Positions 22,363 through 32,953 of a DNA stretch of 64,000 bases are shown in pieces. The position numbers and the translations under genes are program-made. Origin of the DNA: Oscarella lobularis. Taxonomy: Eukaryota; Porifera; Homoscleromorpha; Homosclerophorida; Oscarellidae. The notes below the pieces were generated by a model. The model did no database searches and had not been told where the DNA came from. It worked only from the letters and a program-made list of their open reading frames with translations. Location: NCBI RefSeq assembly GCF_947507565.1, contig NC_089182.1:1302001-1366000 (forward strand), read 5' to 3'. The first letter of the stretch is position 1, and each line of letters begins with the position of its first letter.

Positions 22363-24290
22363 TGTGTGGGTGACATTCGACTCACCGACACAGAAATTTT
22401 CGTCTTGGAAAGCCGACCCAATAGCTTCTGAAGGAATTTGACTCGTTTGCCTGCAAGTTGCGCAGACAATATATCATGTCGATGCGCAATAGGCAGGCAA
22501 CGGTGTCATACGAACGTCATCCGTATGCACCTCCCTCGAAGTGGATACCAACCACGACAAACAGTGGTTCACTCGAGGAGTGCATTCGCAAGACACGCAC
22601 CAGCATCAAGACTATGCCGGTCTCAATCCCCAGATTCAACCTCACGTTACCAGAACGACGTGCGTTGAAAGAGCTTGGAAGACGCTCAGTCATAGTCATT
22701 ATGAAGGCAGACAAAGTTGCTTGCATCGTGGTCCAGTCTCGAGACGAATACGTCGAGAAAGGAACATTACACGTCAATGACAGTAAAACGTATATACCAC
22801 TTGATGCAAATCCGACTGCCGCAATTGGCGATGTTATCAATAACAGCGTTTAGGAATTTCTGGACGCAAATCTGATAGATCAAATTACAGCCAATTATCT
22901 TAAACACGAATCTGCGGATTCAATACGCACGCAGGTGCTGTATTTCTTGCGAAAAATACATAAGAACCCCCACGGTTTCCGGCCAATCGTGAGCGGTTGT
23001 TCGGGACCAACCGAAAAGATCTTCACTTACGTTGACCAGATATTACAACCGGTAGTCAAATTGACTACAAGCTATCTTGGAGATAGCTCTGCATTTACCC
23101 TATTTAGAGACGACAAGATTCCCTAAAAACGTCATTTTGGTCACAATTGACGTTTCTGCCCTCTACACGTCCATTCCCCAAAAGGAAGGTATTGAAGCTT
23201 GTGTAAAGGCAACTAGGGACTACTATCCGAATGAACCGGATTTACCCATCTTGGACTCTACCTTTCTTCAGTACTTCCTGCAAGCCAATGTGTTTGAGTT
23301 TGACAAAAAATGTTTCTGCAAAATTTGCCACGGCTGTGGAGACAAAGGTCGCCCCGTGCTTTGCAAACCTCTTCATGTCTGGCTTGGAATCAGTGTTCCT
23401 TAAAAAGAAATCACGATTTCTACTGGAGCCACTCCATTGGAAGAGGTACATTGACGACATTTGGCTTACATGACCATATGGAGAAGAATCTCTATTGGCC
23501 TTTTTGAACCGCTTGAATTATTTTAATAAACGCATAAAATTCACTTGGGATTACAGTCTCGAAGAGGCGGTTTATTTTGATGTTAAAGTATTCAAAGGCG
23601 AGCGTTTTGCCCGCTGTGGAACACTCGACACACAGACTCACTTCAAACCTACCAACGCATTCACATACGTACCCGCTTCTTCGGCCCACCACCCGTCTGT
23701 CTTCAAAGGACTGGTGAAGGGCGAAGATACACGCTACTACCTACGCACGACATCGAGCAAAGAAACGTACGAGGAGACGTTGGAAAAATTCAAACAACGT
23801 CTTCTCCATCGTGACTACAACCCTCGGATGATCGATGACATTCTAAAAACCATGCCATTCGATAAACGATGCTCGACAAGATTGCAAAGGATTTGGCTGC
23901 AACAGACCAAGTCGATTCAAACACGACGACCACGACTCTATCCTCGCAACCGATTGGAAAGAAGGTCCGAGATGCTCCCCTGGTGTTTCAACCGTATACA
24001 CGCGTTGGTTCCCAAAGATAAGAGACAAACTCGGAATCTATTGGGAGACCACAATGGGCAGAGACCCTGTTCTAAAGGAAATCTTCCAATTATGGCCTAT
24101 AAACAAGCTTCGAATTTAAATTGTTAGAGGCGAACTCCCCAAATATTCCCTGGTCCTGATCCTCCTCTCGCTGACGGTTATCCGTCTCAAATGACGGCTC
24201 CGAGATCAGTATTAAAACCCCGTTGCTATCCTTGCAACTCTGCTCAATGTGGAGTTTGCCCAATCTTAAACGTCAGTGACACATTAGTGT
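22363..24290 (+). pseudogene. Penelope-like retroelement reverse transcriptase (decayed, 3' truncated)
   Basis: Penelope-like elements encode an RT fused to a GIY-YIG endonuclease. Recognisable parts in order, with several frame changes: VGDIRLTDTEIFVLES (N-terminal region), PPSKWIP, IVIMKADKVACIVV, RKIHKNPHGFRPIVSG, VTIDVSALYTSIPQ (RT motif A), CFANLFMSGLE (motif B region), RYIDDIW (catalytic YIDD), PYGEESLLAFLNRLN, and PSVFKGLVKGEDTRYYLRT with FKQRLLHRDY in the thumb, which is characteristic of the family. A Cys-rich linker (CYPCNSAQCGVCPI) near 24225-24265 marks the approach to the endonuclease, which is absent: the sequence switches to the composite repeat at about 24338. Stops include TAG at 22851-22853, TAA at 23401-23403 (one frame) and TGA in place of Trp at 23471-23473. 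Confidence 0.85.
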
Positions 24291-26033
24291 GACATAGGCT
24301 AGCGCAAACGTGCATTACATAACGAAGAGGGTTCGCCAGTCGTTCGATGGATATGACCTTGTTTTGGTGAGCAACAACGGGCTAAAGATTATGGATATGG
24401 CTGGAACACGAGGTAAGCAATGATTTACTGCCGACGGACTATTCTAATATGGATTTTAAACGTTAAGGTCTGGCGTTTTGGGGACCTCTTGCACGCGACA
24501 TTTTTGCAGTCCTAATGATCATGTGGTGCAGAACGAACAAGGTGGAGAAAAAGCAACGCCTGAAGATCCGATCCACGAGGAAGCAACCGATGGAAGCGAC
24601 GCCCGATGCGACGCCAGAAGAGACTTAACTGAGACAAAAGACTGGACAGCTTGAGTACATACTCACACACTGACTAGGTATAGTTCGCGTCAGTTAATTA
24701 CTACTGGTATTGATTTATTCAGGAGGGAAATGAATTCGCTGCGACGCGAAGTTAGTGATTGTAGCAGACGTTACGAAGCAGTGAACGCTGAAATTCGCCG
24801 TTCATAGATTTGTTTTATATTCAATTAATGCGTTTGTATACAGACTTCAATGAGCTCGCGACAACGAAGGTCTTACTGAAGAGGGGGTGAATGTTAAGGA
24901 AAGAGACTTATTTGTTTGTATTACTTCTATATATAGGTTAAAAAACGTCCGCGCCAATTGAAAAGAATCGCCGTCTTCAGCCAGGCAATGAACTTCGAGA
25001 CCTCGCGTCTTAGTCGGAACTTGGCTCATCCTCGAACTGTAGAGGGCACCGGAGTTTAGTGACCGGATTTGTCAGAAATATGACGAATATTAAAAAAATG
25101 TGAAATACACTGAAATGCATGATTCAAAGTTTTCTGTTTGCAAACAACGCGCTAAAATACATGTTTGCCTAAATTATGTCAGCAATCAGACTTTCCGTAT
25201 CGGCGAAATTCGTCTTTAGAAGTATGTTCTTGCCTAAACTTCCCTAAGACCTTAATCCAACATCATCATTGAGATCTCAGATCTAACGACAAAAGCTAAC
25301 CTTGGAAATACAAGTTCAGCAAAATGAGAGTTTTTATCCTAATAGTTTCAGTTCAAGACCGAAATGTTGTGCATTCCAGCTATGCCTTCTCTGATATTCG
25401 CTTAGCGAAGTCTCCTGTTCTACGACAAGTGATGCTTCGGCTCCACGTTTTTCTATTTTGAATTCGACCGCATTGAAACCCGACGACGTCAGAATCTGCC
25501 ACATCTCAGCCGCGCGACTGAATTTGGCATGCATAATCTGAACAAAAAAACGCCCAAGCTGTAAAAGCGCTCCAAGTTATACGCTGCGTATCTGGTGAAA
25601 AACACTTCTCCAAGTACTGGGTTGCATATATCTGTAGAGAAAAGTTTTGCGTTGTTCTGTCTACGTGTTCTCCCGATTTTTTGAGCAAAAAAGATTTCTT
25701 GAAATGGGAGAGATGCATCAAAAATAAAAATAGTACTATTTCGGCAATTTAGCGAAGTGCTAGCTATCCTCTTCTATTTCGTTTATAATATTAACTTTGT
25801 TTGTTAAACAAATTAATTAGATAAGATAAATTTGTCAAAATTTCAAAATAACGCCCAAAGGGCCACAATGCCAATATATTTATTCTTTGCAAGGAATTAT
25901 ATCATAGTAAATGACACAAGGGTAAAAAAGAAATGAAAAGGATGCTAATTTATCACTTACTTCTTAGCCAGCTTTCTTTTCTCGGCTAACACTCGGACTT
26001 AGATATTTTTCCAACTTTTGGACAGTATTGTTT

Positions 26034-26294
26034 TCAATGCCACTTACTATGTTCTGTCAATTGTTGGCGAACTGGTTGCATACAGTACTGGCACGTGCAT
26101 ATTTTCTTTTCGTTTTCCTCTGCTTTGTCTATTTTGCGCTTTTTCGCCACTTCGTGGTTTGAGGCACGGACGCCGACGAGTCCTCTTTTCAAAGATCTTG
26201 GCCACGGCCTGTCCCGTTCTGTCTTCTGGCTCACGGAAGCTGGCGCACACGGAGGGCCCCAACAGAACACTGATGGCGTCGTCATATTTGCCAA
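26034..26294 (-). pseudogene. Second copy of the unassigned Cys-rich protein
   Basis: Counterpart of the relic at 3108-3642. The Cys-rich motif CTCQYCMQPVRQQ is kept, the upstream part carries a small insertion (near 26155) and other indels, and the frame is broken in different places from copy 1. No function can be assigned. Confidence 0.3.
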
Positions 26295-27960
26295 CGTCGT
26301 CGATATATTAGGGCTTAGTGTCAGAATTATCCATTAACTGGTATATTTTATCGACTATTTTTCGTTGTCATTGATGAGTTCGGCAATGGAAAGTCGCCTT
26401 CCCATTTGCAAGTAGAGATACTCAACATGAAATTTCTCCCCAAAATTCTTATGAGGAACTTTGGGCGCGGGCAAGAGCGGTTCGCCAACGAATTCTACGC
26501 TTAGGGCGTTCAGAGAGCTCACTTCGGGACGATCGATGATTACAGGTGCCGTTTAGCCAGACGCTATATCCTCCATCTTAGAGTTCCACCGCAACGTTCC
26601 CTATATCATATATAGATGAAAGGGGAACGATCCCGCTCTCTTACTACGACGTTTTTCCCTCTCACGCACTTGCAGACACGATTTTTTTTCGTTTCAAGCG
26701 TAGGATTTTGAACGTGCCGGTAAAGATTCACTTCTTCTACGTCTTGGAAGCACGGCACGTGCTTCTTCTCTTCTTCCCATATCTTTCGGATGTCGTTAGC
26801 CAGAAATAACTCGAGAGAACGGAGAAGCTCCTGGCACGTCTTCTGAATAATGGCTTCGTTCTCTTTAATAGTCTCATCGACACCTCGCGTGTGTCATCGG
26901 TAATGCCGGTTCTTTTGCCAAGTGGTCAAATTTACGGTCTCTATCTCCTACATCTCCTTATTGTCCATGACTTCGAAATCGGGTTCAACACTTTTTTTGC
27001 GCGCGGATTAACAACTTAAAGTCGTCCTCGTCCTACAGATAAATACACTTCGCCACGCTTGACCATAACTTGTAGTATTTTTGATGAACTTATTGGCCAG
27101 TGTAGACATAAAATGTCAAATTTCTAGCAGCACCTTTATGTCTGTCCATGCGGAGAATAGACAAGAGAACATGGACCCGGCGGGCCCGCAGCAATCCCGG
27201 TCGGAGTATAATACCGCCGGAAGCAATATAAACGAGGCGGCTTACCGCGCGACCGGGCCGTCTGCCATCGGCAGCGGCGCCTTATTCGACTCGGACGTGG
27301 GTACAGTGCACCCACGCATGAATGTCCCACCTTACCCTCCCCGGACATAGCCGCGAAATTCAAAATGAGTAGGATTTACTATCTTTTCGCTAAAGCGAAA
27401 GGATAGTCGATTTATTTATCTAAGATTTGGTCAAAGGATCAGTCGATCGAATGCATAGTAGTCGCGTAATCCTTCAAGTTACGGCAAAAGTAGGTTTTGT
27501 CGTTTCCTGGCGAAGTTCTCTCAGCGACTAAGCTACTTCTTTCCTCAAAACGCACCAGTCTAATATTTTATTAGCATTGTTCGAAGCGATTTTTTGTTGG
27601 TTTTTGGTTTGTCTGCAATTCGGATCTGAACTATCGTTGCTAAGAGCGTTTCTCAGAGCCTACGCTACAAATCACGATTCGCCGCCCTCGCGAAACAAAA
27701 TAAAACATGATTTAATTACATTGGTCGAAGCGATTTCGAATCTTTCGCTTCGTTTAGAAGTTATTCGTTGTCATGGGCGTGGCTAGTGCGCGCGCAAGGT
27801 CTCCCCACCCGAAAAGGCAGTAAAACGCACATTACACTTAACTTTGGTACTGCCCGTTTTTTAGCTAATCCTATACTAAAGAAATCCGCCCGGTAATAGA
27901 AGGAAAACGAAAAATCGGTCTCGATCTAGTGGTACCGCGCTAGGGCGTGACAAAGGAAAC

Positions 27961-28170
27961 TAGCCTCGCGTTCGCCAGGCCCTTCTCCCTGCTCTCCCGT
28001 ATGTCCACGGGAGGGGAGAAGGGCCTGGTATCTGGAAAATCACGTGGTGCCTTCTTTTGGGGGTGCGGTTGGTATGACGCGGTAGGATGTGACGCCTCTC
28101 TGATAAGTGCTAATAAAGTTGACCTTTTCAAACGATCGCGCGCGTCTTGAACATGGCTGAAAGCGTATCG
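27961..28170 (+). repeat. Left TIR of RecQ-DUF6589 element 1, with terminal hairpin
   Basis: Starts TAGCCTCGCGTTCG, then a strong hairpin at 27975-28028: a 15-bp stem (CCAGGCCCTTCTCCC with its complement) topped by a 7-bp stem (CTCCCGT/ACGGGAG). The TIR extends through the helicase's 5' region and its last 18 bases are the start codon and first codons of RecQ. Confidence 0.92.
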
Positions 28171-29938
28171 CGTAAAGCAACACGGCTTCTTAGGGAAGTC
28201 TTCGGTCTCCAGTCGTTTCGCGACGGACAGCTAGAAGCGATTGAAGCAGTAGCGGATGGCAAAGATGTTGTGGTCAAGCTGACTACTGCCGGTGGTAAAT
28301 CCCTTTGCTATCAACTGCCACCTTTGCTATGCGGGTCTTCATCGTGCTGCCTTATCGTCAGCCCATTGCATGCGCTAATGATAGAACAGGTGAAAAACCT
28401 ACATTTTCAATTTGCACTTGCTATACCCAACCGTTTTTCTAGGTAGCCAAACTCCAGACATTGGGACTGAGTGCAGTGTCGTGTGTATCTGTGTCCCAAT
28501 TGGAGGAAATTCCTGAGTGTGTTCTGAATTGCTGCCAATACTGTAATTTATATACTAAACTCATTCATTTTTATACCTCTCAATTTGTTATAGTTTATCT
28601 ATCACCCGAGTGCGTTGTAAGCTCAAAGTGGCTAACCCTTATGCGCACCAGAGTAGGAGATCGAGTGAAGCTGATTGCAGTTGACGAAGCCCATTGTGTA
28701 ACTGAATGGTTAGAGAGAGTCATCACTTTACTATTGTAACTCTATGATGCTAGGGCTAATTTTCGACCGAATTATTGCAAAATTGGGTCTGTGAGGTCTC
28801 ACTGCAACTGCCCCATCATGATTCTTACAGCCACAATTACACGACCTCAATTAAAGGACGTTAGGACAAAGTTGAACATGGTCTACCCAGTGTTCATAGA
28901 AAAGCCTCTGAATCGTCCGAATTTGTTTTTATGTTCTTATTAATGAAGATCAATGACGAGGTACGGTGTTGTACATTTTTCTAGGCGGACTGTTTCAAAC
29001 TATTACTGATAGGCAACACTGGAGCCAATTACGACCATGCTTCGAGAGGATCGAAGTGTGAAAACCATAATCTATGTTGGAACAAAGGCATTAGCTACGA
29101 CTCTCTGGGAGATACTCTGCTGGTCTGGAAAAGTTGCCATTCACCACTCCTCTCTTACATACGGGACTAAACGACAAACAGAGGAAGATTTCCGGGCAGG
29201 AAAAGTGACAGTGGTTATCGCCACTATAGAATTTGGAATGGTACCAGAACCATCTGATAATGTTTTCGTGAACCTTAATATATGTTCAAGGGTATCGACG
29301 TGAGTGATGTTCGGCTGGTGCTCTACTATGGCGTCCCACGTTCAGTAATGGAAGTTTACCAAATGTTTGGGAGAGCTGGAAGAGATGGTAAGTCGTCCAC
29401 CTGCGTCCTGTTATACAAGTCGCTGAGTCTAAGAGGAAAGACTGTCGATTCGTCCGTATCAACCCTAATTACCAGTAAACAATGTATCCGAGCACGCTTC
29501 TGCCGACTGCTTGATTCGTCCTACAACGCTGATAGCCAGAGAGACTTTCCCTGTTGCTACCACTGTGACTTTGATCAAGACGATCCTAACAAATTGTTTG
29601 TTTACCCAAAAACGAGGCCTAGAAAACGCCGAATACACCGTGGCCAGAACGACCAGCAGCCTCAAGTAAAAATCCAAGTTTCTACTTACATGAGGAACCT
29701 TCTGGCTCGTCGACTGCTTTCGTGGAGACGACGAGAAGCTGAAGCCCACCGGATGTTCTCCTTAGGAGTGGAAGGAGTTGCAAGCAACGCGCTGCTAGAA
29801 AAGATAATAGACGTCAGCTCCAGTATCCGTACCGTTTCTGACGCAGAGAGAATTCCTGGTGTTCAAAAGCGTTTTGCGGCATCGTTGTTTCAAGCACTTC
29901 ATTTTCCAGAAAATTCAATAGAGCACGATCATTGCTAG
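28153..29938 (+). CDS. RecQ-family DNA helicase of the transposon
   Basis: Superfamily 2 helicase (3'-5' DNA unwinding in known RecQ proteins). Visible motifs: FRDGQLEAIEAV (RecQ motif 0), LTTAGGKS (Walker A), SPLHALMIEQV (Ia), VDEAHCVTEW (Walker B), EFGM-GIDVSDVRLVLYYG (motif V) and MFGRAGRDG (motif VI). A Cys-rich zinc region (CRARFC, then CCYHC) follows. Five introns with GT-AG ends fit: 28390-28442, 28543-28593, 28709-28753, 28961-29012 and 29241-29290 (45-53 nt). Exon 4 needs one extra T in a T5 run near 28926 to stay in frame, which may be a real lesion or a base-call error. Start chosen at the ATG at 28153, inside the TIR. Stop at 29936-29938. Probably helps resolve or open DNA during transposition. 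Confidence 0.88.
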
Positions 29939-29972
29939 TGTGTTTATCTATAAGATCAATAACAAAAGAGAG

Positions 29973-32708
29973 TTACAATTCGATGAAATCCTCTATATTC
30001 TCAATATTTCTCCTAGGGATTTCGTGGGTTGCTGTGGGAACGTCGAATTCTTCCTTCTGCAGGTATTTCCTAAGCCATTCCTCTACCTTTCTTATGCCTA
30101 GCCTTCTGGGGTCAGAAAATCCGTGCGACGAAGACTGTCTTTGCTCTTTCAACTGTGCAACTCCTGAATCGTTCAGAAGGGTAACTATTCTTGAAATGTC
30201 GTTTTCTGAAGAAGTGGTCGTGTGCTTAGCAGGTCTGTAGATCCCTAGTGACGTTTCGCATTCTCTGTCGGCCTCCAAGAGATGGTACGCTACTTTGGAG
30301 ACCAAAGCTACGTGAGCTTTTGTTAGATTCGCCCCACTAGAGCGCACCGTATTCTTGATAAGCCTGAACGAACATTTTCCGTTATCAAAACAGCACTAAG
30401 AGAGGACTTACAAATTGTAGTGCTCAACTAGCTGGTCAATTGGCTTCCCTCCTCCTTTCCTCCCTGACATATTGACCGTGCGAAAGTTAGTGTGAACGTA
30501 GGCAACAGTTGGAGACCAATCAGCCGCAAGGTTGGCCAAAAGATTCGCCGCTTCGTTTGCGTAGTTAACCTTGTGCCCACCAAGAAACGGGAGAAGCCAA
30601 AATCGCCACATCCTGATTATTTCAGGCCCGTTTTCGTAGCGAATAGCATCTCTGGGATTTAAGTAAAGAAATCCCAGGTGCAGTAACGTCCTGTGAGAGG
30701 CGTACACGTCGTCCGTACTGATCTCGGGAAAAGACGGATTTTTCACTTGAATCGTCACAGCAAAGAGGTTCCGCGCCGTTGCCTCAAACCATCTCTCCTT
30801 GTCATTTTCTTTGATTTCGTAGTTGTCGTCTTTTGTTGTCATTCCAAGGTGATTGCAAATAGCCAGAATTAGATGCCCTTGGAAAACCTAGCAAAATGTC
30901 AGAAAAACAAGGTATTTGACTGGTAGAATGTGCTGTACTAACGTGTAGAAAGAATTCGTCAGCTTGCTGAAATTTTTTTCCTCTCTTGTCTATCATTGAC
31001 AACCCTAGAGCGTCTTTGAGGTGACAGAGTAAGCCTTTGGTATCAGTGTCACCCCAAAACGTTTCTAGGCAAAGGCATAGGCACTCCCACATAAAATGAA
31101 AGTCACCTACGATGAGTACGATGTAAGTAAATTTCAGCAAGAGCATACGTACCAGGTGATTCTTTGGCCCAGTTTAGCTTGTTTACACCTATTGGCTCAG
31201 GCCTTCTGATTCGCTTGGCCCCGTGGATGTTTTTGCACGTGAGCTGGTCTCCGACAACGTTCTATAAATGATGATTATTTAACCTGATGTAGCAGAGGGC
31301 ACATACCACTGCTGTGTCGTCCTTTTTTCCTAGATCACTAGCAAAGACGTCGAGAATACGAATGTTCCCATCTCTGCAGCCCTCGTTCACATCCAGTATT
31401 TCAAGGGGAGAAATTTCTGGTTTGCATGGGACTTTGAAAGATTGCAATGTTGGGCAGAAACGTCGCAATTGAGAAAAGGCTGGAAAATAATTTATCAGGA
31501 ACCGTTTGATGTAGTTCACTCCGTTTAGAAACAAGTGGTCGTTGTCGGACAAGGATGGCAAAATAGCAGCTTCGTCAAGCAAATGACGTGAACGTGCCTG
31601 TACGTATACATCAGGCACGTATACAAATAAAATAACGTTTTACCACCCTAGTGTCAGGTGGTACTTCCGGAAGAGCCTCATCAAAGTCAATGACTAGTCG
31701 TGTAGTCATGTCCCAACGTTCAAGGCGTTTATCTTGAAAAAATATATCAGTGGCAAAAAGTAAAACAGAAAGCATGAGTCGTACCAGTTCTTTCATGGCC
31801 GACATGCTTAGTTATATTGAGATTGTCGTACGCTAAAACTCGAGCTTTGTTATTCTCAGAGACAGGAACAGCCATATTGTCGGCTATGCTTTTCAGATGC
31901 CTCCAACTGTGGCTGTAGGATGTTGAGACTCCAAGAGTGTTCATACATCTCATTACCTTTTTGGCAAGGAAACTTATATCACTCACACCCAAGTAGATTA
32001 ATTAAAAATACCTGTTTGCTCGCAGAATTGCTAATAAGAAACTTGGATATCAATGTTGGAAGCCATAGTGCTGTGTCTGATGACGATCGATTTTTCATCA
32101 ATATCGATAAGACTAGAGCTGCAGAAAGTCCCAGACCGGCGTCATCGTTGTCGTGGTCGTCGACGTCGACATTGCTCGTGTGTGAAGTTGGAGATTTCAT
32201 CACACGGCGCAGAACGTTATACAGCATAGGAGCGGTGCGTTTAATGATAACACGAAAATCGGGAAATCCATTTATATCGCATCCTAGAGCTACCAGTTGA
32301 TCCAACTCAAGGCCCAGTGAGTCAATGACTGAATCCCACGGTATGTCACACAGATCTGAGAAATGATGTTATTAGAGTGTACGCCAAAACGGAACCGAAC
32401 CTACCAGCGTGACTTGGCGTTGTGTTCGAAATGCCGGCTGGGTCCTGTTCTTTTCTTATCTTTTTCCTAATCCCAGCGTAGAAGTAATTTCTGCCTCTTT
32501 TCACTCTTTTGAGGGCAGGAAAAGCGGCGCGCGTGGCATTCCCGACTTCAACGTGGCTGAGAGGGCCATACTGGCTGCGAAACAGAGCGTGCACGTCCGA
32601 CACTAATACGGAATTGGAAGGGGAATCCTCAAACTGGTCGCGCAGCCTGCCGGAAGTACGCCAATTAAAAGTAACAGTTCCGTGTTTTTGGAAGAAAATA
32701 ATGACCAT
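29973..32708 (-). CDS. DUF6589-type transposase candidate with RFX-like N-terminus
   Basis: Read from an ATG at 32708 downward. Residues of the first exon (SVLVSDVHALFRSQYG to FPALKRVKRGRNYFYAGIR) resemble an RFX winged-helix DNA-binding domain. Later exons give YDNLNITKHVGHERTG, VGDQLTCKN, GDFHFMWECLCLCLETFWG, and GRKGGGKPIDQLVEHYN, the landmarks of the DUF6589 family, with conserved acidic residues in DN, GDQ and GDFHF. Introns that fit (forward coordinates): 30364-30411, 30888-30942, 31262-31306, 32356-32404, and others near 31.15 and 31.77 kb, all 45-60 nt. One junction near 31990-32015 could not be resolved. Ends RRNIENIEDFIEL. Regarded as the element's transposase by position and by its DNA-binding domain; no catalytic test is known to me. 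Confidence 0.8.
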
Positions 32709-32743
32709 AAACAGCGTGTATTCCAATCGTTTGTCTGCATGGA

Positions 32744-32953
32744 CGATACGCTTTCAGCCTTGTTCGAGACGCGCGCGATCGTTTGAAAAGGTCAACTTTA
32801 TTAGCACTTATCAGAGAGGCGTCACATCCTACCGCGTCATACCAACCGCACCCCCAAAAGGGGGCACCACGTGATTTTCCAGATACCAGGCCCTTCTCCC
32901 GTCCCGTGGACATACGGGAGAGCAGGGAGAAGGGCCTGGCGAACGCGAGGCTA
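32744..32953 (-). repeat. Right TIR of RecQ-DUF6589 element 1
   Basis: Inverted copy of 27961-28170, including the hairpin (near 32886-32939). The position matching the RecQ start codon is AAG instead of ATG here, and coding for the DUF6589 gene starts only further inside. Confidence 0.92.

Larger units (their letters stand above)
27961..32953. mobile_element. RecQ-DUF6589 DNA transposon, copy 1 (near-intact)
   Basis: A 4993-bp element with 210-bp TIRs (27961-28170 and 32744-32953) that differ at only a few positions. It is flanked by a perfect 9-bp duplication AAAGGAAAC (27952-27960 and 32954-32962). Two convergent genes fill it: a RecQ-family helicase on the plus strand and a DUF6589-type protein on the minus strand, 34 bp apart at their stops. 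DUF6589 proteins beside RecQ-like helicases are, to my recollection, a feature of Academ-like (helicase-bearing) elements, but Academ is described with 3-4-bp duplications, which does not fit the 9 bp here. Likely cut-and-paste, mechanism unproven. Confidence 0.9.
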
